Positions 8,205 to 11,898 of a stretch of 11,898 nt of DNA are shown piece by piece. This stretch comes from an uncultured Sphingorhabdus sp. (GTDB lineage Bacteria; Pseudomonadota; Alphaproteobacteria; Sphingomonadales; Sphingomonadaceae), in assembly GCA_937873665.1 (NCBI GenBank), contig CALMYW010000051.1:1-11898 (forward strand). The letters are read 5' to 3'. A program made the position numbers and the translations under genes. Within the stretch, counting starts at the first letter, position 1, and every line of letters begins with the position of its first letter. The notes beneath the pieces are model-generated. The model was not told where the DNA came from and searched no databases. It saw only the letters and a program-made list of their open reading frames with translations.

Positions 8205-8239
8205 GTTAGCAAGAATCCGAAGGATTCTTTGTTAGCTAA
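8205..8239. promoter_or_regulatory. Hairpin flanked by direct repeats between repA and DUF2840
   Basis: A perfect 8-bp inverted repeat, AAGAATCC (8211-8218) and GGATTCTT (8222-8229), with the 3-base loop GAA, is flanked by direct copies of GTTAGC (8205-8210 and 8231-8236); the second is part of the palindrome TTAGCTAA (8232-8239). There is no T run beside the stem, so it does not look like a classical terminator. On the minus strand TTGTCC and AAGAAT are spaced like a weak promoter over the same place. It could be an operator for the DUF2840 operon, a partition or resolution site, or a terminator for repA. Confidence 0.4.
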
Positions 8240-8288
8240 GTTAAGGGGACAAAACGGCGCAGTTTTCTGCGGGTTTGAGGGCCATTTC

Positions 8289-8353
8289 GGTTCCTGATAG
8301 TCCGAACTTTTGGTTCCTGATCGTCCGAGTCCGGCGGTTCCTGATAGTCCGAA
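8289..8353. repeat. Three iteron-like 18-bp direct repeats after repA
   Basis: Three copies of GGTTCCTGATAGTCCGAA start at 8289, 8312 and 8336, spaced 23 and 24 bp apart, a little over two helical turns. Copies 1 and 3 are identical; copy 2 differs at two bases (GATCGT, GAG). The array ends 5 bp beyond the repA stop. Phased repeats of this length next to a replication initiator gene fit iterons, the binding sites of a Rep protein at an origin. Three is a low but known iteron number. An open frame across them reads only as repeat-encoded peptide and is ignored. Confidence 0.65.
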
Positions 8354-8358
8354 TGACA

Positions 8359-9249
8359 TCACGAGATATCCACAGGCTGCAAGCCGACACGGCGCATCGC
8401 GGCGTCGAAGGGATCGAGGGGCACGGCGACGAAGTTCAGCCGCTCGCGGCCGAGCGCATGCTCAAGGCTGAGGGCATATCCGGGCAGCGCCTGACGGCGG
8501 ACGATATCGCGTAGCTCGAAGGCGAAGCGCTTGGGCGGCGAGAGCGCGCCGGACTTCATGTGCAGGTGCTGAAAGTCGAAGCTCCAGCCACATTTCTGCT
8601 TGCCGCCGTGCTTGCGCACGAGCCGGTAGAGCCAGCGTTCCAGCCCGCCGGTCAGACCGAAATAGGCCGGGTCAATGGTCAGCACGAGCGCCTGGTCGAG
8701 CACGCCTTCGTAGAACCAGTCGGGGATGATCATCTCGATCCCAAGCGCGCGGCCCGAATGGTCGAGGCGCTCTTTCCACTCGTTGATCCAGCTGAAGCGG
8801 TGCCGCCGCCGCGCCCCGTTTGGTGTTGGGCGCTGGCGGATCGAGGTTGCGATTGTCGTCGATTGCAGCCGGTCGAGCCCGGCCTTCAATCGTTCGTAGC
8901 TCGCCTTGCCGGTCCCGCGCCGGGTGAAAGCGAGGATTTCGTGTGGGCTCGCGGCGATCAGCCGCGATGTCGGGCGACCCGCATCGCGCGCCTCGACGAT
9001 CTGGCTCGCAACCCAGATGAGCACGTCGGCATCCCAGATGGTCGCCATCCCGTGTTCGGCGGTGGCCTCGACCAGAATCGAGACTTCTCCCATCCGGAAG
9101 TCGATCGGGCGCACCCGCTTGGTCTTGGCGAGACTGAAGAACGGCCAGGCCATTAGATCCTGCGCGTCGCGAGCGGCAATTTCGCCGCCCGCACTGACGA
9201 ACAGTTCCATTTGGCGGGTCTCGGCCGGGAAGTGGGATAGGCGCGGCAT
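8359..9249 (-). CDS. repA: RepA-type replication initiator protein
   Basis: A 296-aa protein of the replication initiator protein A (RPA) family of alphaproteobacterial plasmids and ICEs. Clear family blocks are DAQDLMAWPFFSLAKTKR (28-45), HGMATIWDADVLIWVASQIV (66-85), SWINEWKERLDHSGRALG (153-170), IIPDWFYEGVL (174-184) and GGLERWLYRLVRKHGG (201-216). It should bind an origin and start replication of the plasmid or the excised circle. The ATG at 9249 is 8 bp after the upstream HTH gene, with GAGG about 8 nt before it, so the two are probably one transcript and RepA would be made together with the excisionase. The three direct repeats 5 bp past its stop are the likely target. No frame or motif defects are visible. 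Confidence 0.9.
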   Translation of the reverse strand: MPRLSHFPAETRQMELFVSAGGEIAARDAQDLMAWPFFSLAKTKRVRPIDFRMGEVSILVEATAEHGMATIWDADVLIWVASQIVEARDAGRPTSRLIAASPHEILAFTRRGTGKASYERLKAGLDRLQSTTIATSIRQRPTPNGARRRHRFSWINEWKERLDHSGRALGIEMIIPDWFYEGVLDQALVLTIDPAYFGLTGGLERWLYRLVRKHGGKQKCGWSFDFQHLHMKSGALSPPKRFAFELRDIVRRQALPGYALSLEHALGRERLNFVAVPLDPFDAAMRRVGLQPVDIS

Positions 9250-9257
9250 GGTCTGCC

Positions 9258-9530
9258 TCAGCGCCGCACCGGCGGCGTATAGCCGTCGAGCCGCTTGGCG
9301 GGATGGACCACGCCCTTGCCGGGATCGCTCGTCGAGCGGCGCAGGCCGAGTTCGGCCCAGGCATCAAGATCAGTGATCGAATAAACAATCCGTCCGCCAA
9401 GTTTGCGGTAAACCGGGCCCGTGCCAAAGCAGCGATGTTTTTCCAGCGTGCGGGCGGACAGCCCAAGATGCACAGCGGCATCTGGCGTCCGCAAGAAGCG
9501 GGCTATGACGGGTGTGGGTCTGGCATCCAT
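9258..9530 (-). CDS. rdfS: RdfS/AlpA-like winged-HTH protein, probable excisionase
   Basis: A 90-aa basic protein with a MerR/AlpA-type winged helix: helix-turn-helix in FLRTPDAAVHLGLSARTLEKHR (12-33) and a wing in GPVYRKLGGRIVYSITDLDAW (38-58), then a 30-residue basic tail. Proteins of this type are recombination directionality factors or plasmid helpers; RdfS of ICEMlSymR7A is one and is switched on by FseA. Here it lies directly downstream of the FseA-like gene and upstream of repA, so excision and replication would be co-induced. GGAG lies 7 nt before the ATG at 9530. A 127-bp spacer upstream carries a long inverted repeat that could bind the activator. The symbol is by analogy; no integrase or att site is in the window to prove the role. 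Confidence 0.7.
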   Translation of the reverse strand: MDARPTPVIARFLRTPDAAVHLGLSARTLEKHRCFGTGPVYRKLGGRIVYSITDLDAWAELGLRRSTSDPGKGVVHPAKRLDGYTPPVRR

Positions 9531-9556
9531 GGGCTGGCTCCGCTGCTGATCGGTGA

Positions 9557-9575
9557 CAGCGGCGGGTTGCCGCTG
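9557..9575. promoter_or_regulatory. Hairpin in the leader of the RdfS-like gene
   Basis: CAGCGGC (9557-9563) and GCCGCTG (9569-9575) form a perfect 7-bp GC-rich stem with a 5-base loop, 27 bp upstream of the RdfS-like start and between it and the larger inverted repeat. It has no T run. It may affect the leader RNA or be chance in GC-rich DNA. Confidence 0.3.
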
Positions 9576-9612
9576 GTCGCAGGCAGCAATGGCGAAGCCG
9601 GGATGGGGAGAG

Positions 9613-9649
9613 GGAGTGACACAATGGATGACCCGAAAATTGTCACTCC
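9613..9649. promoter_or_regulatory. Long inverted repeat upstream of the RdfS-like gene, candidate activator site
   Basis: GGAGTGACA (9613-9621) and TGTCACTCC (9641-9649) are perfect 9-bp arms 28 bp apart centre to centre, with a 19-bp AT-richer middle. They lie 83-119 bp upstream of the RdfS-like ATG, just after the stop of the FseA-like gene. The long loop and lack of T run argue against a terminator. A dimeric activator binding two half-sites almost three helical turns apart is more likely, and the FseA-like protein is the obvious candidate. A further GTGACA is at 9553-9558. Confidence 0.5.
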
Positions 9650-9659
9650 TACGTCGATG

Positions 9660-10434
9660 TCAGCGGTGACGGAGCAGTTTGCGATATCCGCCGTTCACCA
9701 ACCGGCGCGCTGCGGCGATAAGCCGTAACGTGTGACGGCGCTCGTCAGACCCTTTCCATGTCGCGCCGACGAGCGGAACATGGCGCGTGAAGACGAGGCT
9801 GTAGGCGAGGTCACGCACTGACGAACCTGCGTCGAGGCCATCGTGAATGGCGAGCAGCTCGACAAGCCGGGACCGCCGATAGGCCGATGGCGCACCCGCG
9901 CGATCTGGCCCGAGGCGCAGTCCGCACGTCACCCGCTCATAGCGGGCAGTGGCGGCAAGCCTCAGGGCGGCGCATTCGTCATGGGGGATGATGAGGCACC
10001 GGGTGTAATTTGTAGGCTCAAAGCGCACGCAAAGGCGAAGCCTAGCGGTGTCGCGCGCTATCACCAGATGCTGCTCGGTTGGCGTGGTGGCTGCCGTCAA
10101 AGGCTCAAAGCCGGGTGGCAGCGGCACTGTCTCTGCGCTGTCGGCGGTTGTGATGATGATGACGTCGGGCGCTGCGGACGGTGACCAAAGGGCCGGTTCT
10201 GTTCGCGGGTTCGCATCTGGCGTCGTGGGGAAAGCCGAGGCCCCACCGCCCGGCCAGGCCCTCCTTCTGCGCAAGGGCGATTTTCGGATCCTCAGCAATG
10301 TTGGCCATCGTTTCTGTAAGATCGCGGCGATAGTCGGCATTGCGCTGCAAATATTCCTGCGCAAAATCCGCATAGTCATGGTTCAGATACTGATCTGCGG
10401 TCGATGGTGACCGCCATGACGAACCACCGGACAT
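9660..10434 (-). CDS. fseA: FseA-like DUF6499/DUF2285 transfer activator made by +1 frameshift
   Basis: Read as one protein it has 257 residues: 68 codons from ATG 10434 to TTT (10233-10231), one base skipped (10230), then 189 codons to 9660. The N-terminal part is DUF6499 (SWRSPSTADQYLNHDYADFAQEYLQRNADYRRD, ending AGRWGLGF). The C-terminal part is DUF2285, with RRSRLVELLAIHDGL (187-201) and DERRHTLRLIAAARRLVNGGYRKLL (230-254). Family members join exactly here (WGLRFP...ALW). In ICEMlSymR7A the same two domains, Frs1 and Frs2, are fused by +1 slippage of tRNA-Phe from UUU to UUC, and the product FseA activates rdfS. AGGGG lies about 5 nt before ATG 10434; an upstream TTG at 10503 is less likely. 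A plain frameshift mutation is the alternative, but the motif and the neighbours favour programmed control. Confidence 0.82.
10105..10434 (-). CDS. frs1: Zero-frame product of the activator gene (Frs1-like)
   Basis: Without slippage, ribosomes continue in the starting frame to a stop at 10105 and make a 109-aa protein: the 68-residue DUF6499 part plus 41 residues (HDARCEP ... SAAATRL) with no family match and a run of four His. In the M. loti system the unshifted Frs1 is the main product, because slippage is rare. It lacks the DUF2285 HTH and should not activate transcription. The tail may simply be tolerated by-product. Confidence 0.65.
   Translation of the reverse strand: MSGGSSWRSPSTADQYLNHDYADFAQEYLQRNADYRRDLTETMANIAEDPKIALAQKEGLAGRWGLGFPHDARCEPANRTGPLVTVRSARRHHHHNRRQRRDSAAATRL
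10227..10236 (-). promoter_or_regulatory. Candidate +1 programmed frameshift site GGC-TTT-CCC-C
   Basis: In the zero frame the codons are GGC TTT CCC CAC; after +1 slippage of tRNA-Phe from TTT to TTC the reading becomes CCC ACG ACG CCA. The TTT codon is at 10233-10231 and the skipped C at 10230. This is the slip described for Frs1/Frs2 of ICEMlSymR7A (UUU to UUC), placed in the same WGLxFP protein motif. There is no stop codon near the site in the zero frame, so the shift would not depend on slow termination. Confidence 0.75.
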
Positions 10435-10550
10435 AGTGCCCCCTGCAATGTACAGGCGAAAAGGCCAAGCCTCAAGTCTTTGTAGATCAAGGATAAGCCG
10501 CAAGTAACCAAAGCTGCGGGGTATTGTTCAAGACTCTGGAGTAAAGCCGG

Positions 10551-10562
10551 TTAATCGATTAA
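10551..10562. promoter_or_regulatory. AT-rich palindrome upstream of the activator gene
   Basis: TTAATCGATTAA is a perfect 12-bp palindrome, overlapped by TCGATT (10555-10560) and AATCGA (10566-10571). It lies in the 156-bp spacer between the small DUF2285 gene and the FseA-like gene, about 117 bp upstream of the latter's start. It may be an operator. On the minus strand TTGAAC about 25 bp downstream could be a weak -35 element. The protein that binds it is unknown. Confidence 0.35.
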
Positions 10563-10590
10563 GAGAATCGAAGGTTCCTCTTTATCCCAG

Positions 10591-10857
10591 TCAACCTTTG
10601 CGCGACATTTCAAGAAGATGACGATACCCGCGAGTTGTCATCCAGCGCGCCCGCTCAAGATGGGCATCGTGCACCAGGCGGGCATGATCGGGCTGTGCCT
10701 GGCTATCGAGACCGAAGATGATTTGAGCGGCCTCTTGCCAGTCGGCACCTTCCTCAGCAGCGTCAAGTAACCGTAAATACGTGACAAAATGCCGCTCGTC
10801 ATAGGCCGTGATCCGATCATCGGCTGGCGGGCGGTCGTCAAATAGCGGTGTCGTCAT
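10591..10857 (-). CDS. qseM: Small DUF2285 protein, QseM-like antiactivator
   Basis: An 88-aa single-domain DUF2285 protein. The core runs from AYDERHFVTYLRLLDAAEEGADWQEAAQIIFG (18-49) to HARLVHDAHLERARWMTTRGYRHLL (58-82), matching the standalone family. In ICEMlSymR7A, QseM is a protein of this kind that binds and blocks both TraR and FseA. The same neighbourhood is seen here: a divergent XRE gene upstream and a DUF6499/DUF2285 activator downstream. The ATG at 10857 has GAAGG 8 nt upstream; it also overlaps, as ATGA, the stop of a possible 15-codon leader frame. It probably holds the activator inactive until repressed by the XRE protein. The symbol is by analogy, and no TraR or TraI homologue is in the window. 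Confidence 0.8.
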   Translation of the reverse strand: MTTPLFDDRPPADDRITAYDERHFVTYLRLLDAAEEGADWQEAAQIIFGLDSQAQPDHARLVHDAHLERARWMTTRGYRHLLEMSRKG

Positions 10858-10901
10858 GGGACGAGCCTTCGTCTCGACTCGTTGTGCATGATGTTACACA
10901 T
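10854..10901 (-). CDS. Possible 15-codon leader peptide before the QseM-like gene
   Basis: A short frame, MCNIMHNESRRRLVP, starts at ATG 10901, ten bases after GGAGGG (10917-10912), and its TGA overlaps the ATG of the QseM-like gene as ATGA. This would allow translational coupling. The frame also runs open upstream into the divergent gene, where it is not meaningful. It could be chance. Confidence 0.28.
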   Translation of the reverse strand: MCNIMHNESRRRLVP

Positions 10902-11023
10902 AGCACGAACACCCTCCAAAATGGTGATTATTCCAATTATCCGCGCTTGCGGAGAGCGGAGTGCTCGATCCCGGACAACTGAAAGCCTGTCACCAAGCGG
11001 CTGATCCAGACTGCAACTCACGC

Positions 11024-11058
11024 TTGTAGAGTATACTCCGTGGTTAAATACTCTGCAA
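11024..11058. promoter_or_regulatory. Symmetrical face-to-face promoters with operator-like palindrome
   Basis: TTGTAGAGTAT (11024-11034) and ATACTCTGCAA (11048-11058) are 11-bp inverted arms with one mismatch. The left arm runs into the perfect palindrome GAGTATACTC (11029-11038), and TACTC recurs at 11034 and 11049. The arms also give two overlapping promoters: plus strand TTGTAG-17 bp-AATACT toward the XRE gene, and minus strand TTGCAG-17 bp-TATACT toward the QseM-like gene. The -10 elements are good, the -35 elements fair. A dimeric XRE repressor binding here would control both directions, as QseC does between qseC and qseM. Confidence 0.6.
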
Positions 11059-11076
11059 CAGTGGTCATTGCGTGCG

Positions 11077-11304
11077 ATGACATTGCGCGAGGTTCTGGCC
11101 ACCAATCTGAAACACTTTCGCCTTGCGGCAGGACTGTCGCAGGAAGAGTTAGCTCATCGCGCGCATCTTGATCGCACCTATGTCAGCAGCCTTGAGCGTG
11201 GGCGGTATAGCGCCTCAATCGACAAGATCGAAAGCCTTTCGGTGGCATTGGGAATCGAAGCATCCGCACTCCTTGTGATTCCTTCCGATGCTAACGAGGA
11301 TTGA
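11077..11304 (+). CDS. qseC: XRE-family HTH regulator, QseC-like
   Basis: A 75-aa single-domain repressor. The XRE fold covers residues 5-65, with the helix-turn-helix at LSQEELAHRAHLDRTYVSSLERGR (20-43) followed by SIDKIESLSVALGI. It is the size of QseC of ICEMlSymR7A and of restriction-modification controller (C) proteins. The ATG at 11077 fits: the predicted promoter would start the RNA about 17 bases upstream, and translation needs no strong Shine-Dalgarno (none is visible). A TTG at 11068 would add three residues. It is divergent from the small DUF2285 gene, with a shared palindromic promoter between them, and no restriction or methylase gene is nearby, so the QseC-type role is preferred. 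It ends before a strong hairpin. Confidence 0.78.
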   Translation: MTLREVLATNLKHFRLAAGLSQEELAHRAHLDRTYVSSLERGRYSASIDKIESLSVALGIEASALLVIPSDANED

Positions 11305-11313
11305 ACACGCCGA

Positions 11314-11343
11314 AGCCCCGCCCGGCAGGTGCCGGGCGGGGCT
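11314..11343. terminator. Perfect GC-rich hairpin between converging genes
   Basis: AGCCCCGCCCGGCA (11314-11327) pairs perfectly with TGCCGGGCGGGGCT (11330-11343), a 14-bp stem around GG. It lies between the stop of the XRE gene (11304) and the end of the DUF736 gene (11354), which converge. A bidirectional terminator is likely, although neither side has a run of T. Confidence 0.65.
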
Positions 11344-11353
11344 GGCTTGCTGG

Positions 11354-11674
11354 TCAGTCGCCGTTGGTGCGGCGGGCACGTGACCAGATCAGATTGTAGG
11401 TCTTGCCGTCTTCGTCGTCGAAGAGGTTGGCGAAGATCGGGGCGGTGAAGCTGGGATCGTCGAGCTTGACCGAGAGATAATCGCGGCCTTCGTTCGAGCG
11501 CTTGGTCCAGGCGGCGCCGATTTCTGCGCGACCGACGAAAACCCGGTGGGATGGTGCGCTTTCGTTGTCGCTGGCTTCGGGGACGATGCGGACGTTCTTC
11601 TGCTGCACCGACATGGTGACGATCTCGCCCTTATATTCGTTGCCGGTCTTGGTGAAAGTGCCGATGTTTGCCAT
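11354..11674 (-). CDS. DUF736 protein, second paralogue
   Basis: A 106-aa DUF736 protein close to the common form: MANIGTFTKTGNEYKGEIVTMS (1-22), SAPSHRVFVGRAEIGAAWTKRS (51-72), EGRDYLSVKLDDPSFTAPIFANLF (74-97) and YNLIWSR near 105 in the longer numbering. Function is unknown. The ATG at 11674 is chosen since AAGGA lies 7 nt upstream and the family begins MANIGTF; an earlier in-frame start would add 12 residues. Its upstream DNA carries two strong palindromes, so it probably has its own promoter and regulation, apart from the control module to its left. In many relatives this gene lies close to antirestriction genes, which would be beyond the right edge. Confidence 0.9.
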   Translation of the reverse strand: MANIGTFTKTGNEYKGEIVTMSVQQKNVRIVPEASDNESAPSHRVFVGRAEIGAAWTKRSNEGRDYLSVKLDDPSFTAPIFANLFDDEDGKTYNLIWSRARRTNGD

Positions 11675-11898
11675 GATGATGTCCTTCAAGTTGTTCGAAC
11701 CCGCGCCCATCGCGGCCTCGATGGCTGGTTGAAGGCAGGGGCTTGCGCCCGCTGCACGCGCACCTCGGGGTCCCCAAAAAGTATCACTTTTTGGGGTAGG
11801 GAAGGGCCGAAACGCAGTGAAGGATGGCGGTCAGACGGCTTTCTTGTCTCGCGAGGAATGGGTCTCAGACCCAGGGGAAGAAAGTTGGCGCAGACGCC
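11675..11898. promoter_or_regulatory. Upstream region of DUF736 with two palindromes
   Basis: A hairpin with 11-bp perfect arms, CCCCAAAAAGT (11772-11782) and ACTTTTTGGGG (11786-11796), has the 3-base loop ATC. A second palindrome, GGGTCT-C-AGACCC, is at 11860-11872. No coding region is seen to the window edge. The first may be an operator for the DUF736 gene or a terminator of a gene beyond the right edge. Confidence 0.45.

Noticed and set aside
8147..8362. 72-codon N-terminal extension of the DUF2840 protein
   Set aside because: It translates the direct repeats and the hairpin, is not like the family, and the conserved part begins just after the ATG at 8146.
10235..10379. Independent start for the DUF2285 half upstream of the slip site
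   Set aside because: That frame upstream of 10230 is unlike any family member, while the other frame there is conserved DUF6499. A separate start is less likely than a frameshift, though low-level initiation cannot be excluded.
10902..11105. Minus-strand frame covering the intergenic region and the start of the XRE gene
   Set aside because: It overlaps the start of a clear gene on the other strand and has no protein-like character except the possible last 15 codons, listed separately.
11077..11304. Restriction-modification controller protein
   Set aside because: Size and HTH would fit, but no methylase or endonuclease gene is nearby, and the divergent DUF2285 gene matches the QseC setting.

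Overview
The window looks like part of the transfer and control region of an integrative and conjugative element (ICE) or related conjugative plasmid from a high-GC alphaproteobacterium. A sphingomonad (Sphingomonas, Sphingobium or Novosphingobium type) is the best guess. This rests on remembered similarity of RepA, DUF2840, TraF, DUF736, DUF3363 relaxase, TraG and CopG-type proteins to those elements and on the GC-rich codon use of the backbone; no database search was possible.

Most backbone genes lie on the minus strand, so the element reads from right to left. On the right (about 9258-11304) is a compact control module. An XRE-type HTH repressor (QseC-like, plus strand) is divergent from a small DUF2285 protein (QseM-like antiactivator). 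Next comes a DUF6499/DUF2285 activator whose two halves are in different frames, joined at a GGC-TTT-CCC site that fits the +1 frameshift described for FseA of ICEMlSymR7A. A winged-HTH protein (RdfS/AlpA-like excisionase) follows. The genes are ordered as the known M. loti excision circuit would predict: repressor, antiactivator, frameshifted activator, excisionase. Palindromic sites lie in each spacer. A DUF736 gene and two strong palindromes lie at the far right edge.

The middle (about 4076-9249) is replication and mobilisation. RepA is followed by three iteron-like 18-bp repeats. Then come DUF2840, the S26 peptidase TraF, a second DUF736 protein and a lytic transglycosylase in one tightly packed operon. 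A 247-bp spacer that may hold oriT precedes the DUF3363-type relaxase. A parA gene, usual next to this kind of repA, is absent.

The left part (1-4083) is irregular. Two small unknown plus-strand genes sit between the relaxase and traG. TraG, the coupling ATPase, has an in-frame TAA where a Tyr codon is expected, so it reads as broken. A CopG-like gene overlaps its end. Where trbB and the other mating-channel genes would normally follow there is instead an AT-richer gene for a SMEK-domain protein, probably acquired cargo with a defence-type role.

Taken together, the regulatory and processing genes look intact, but transfer from this copy is probably impaired by the traG stop, unless that stop is a sequencing error or is suppressed.
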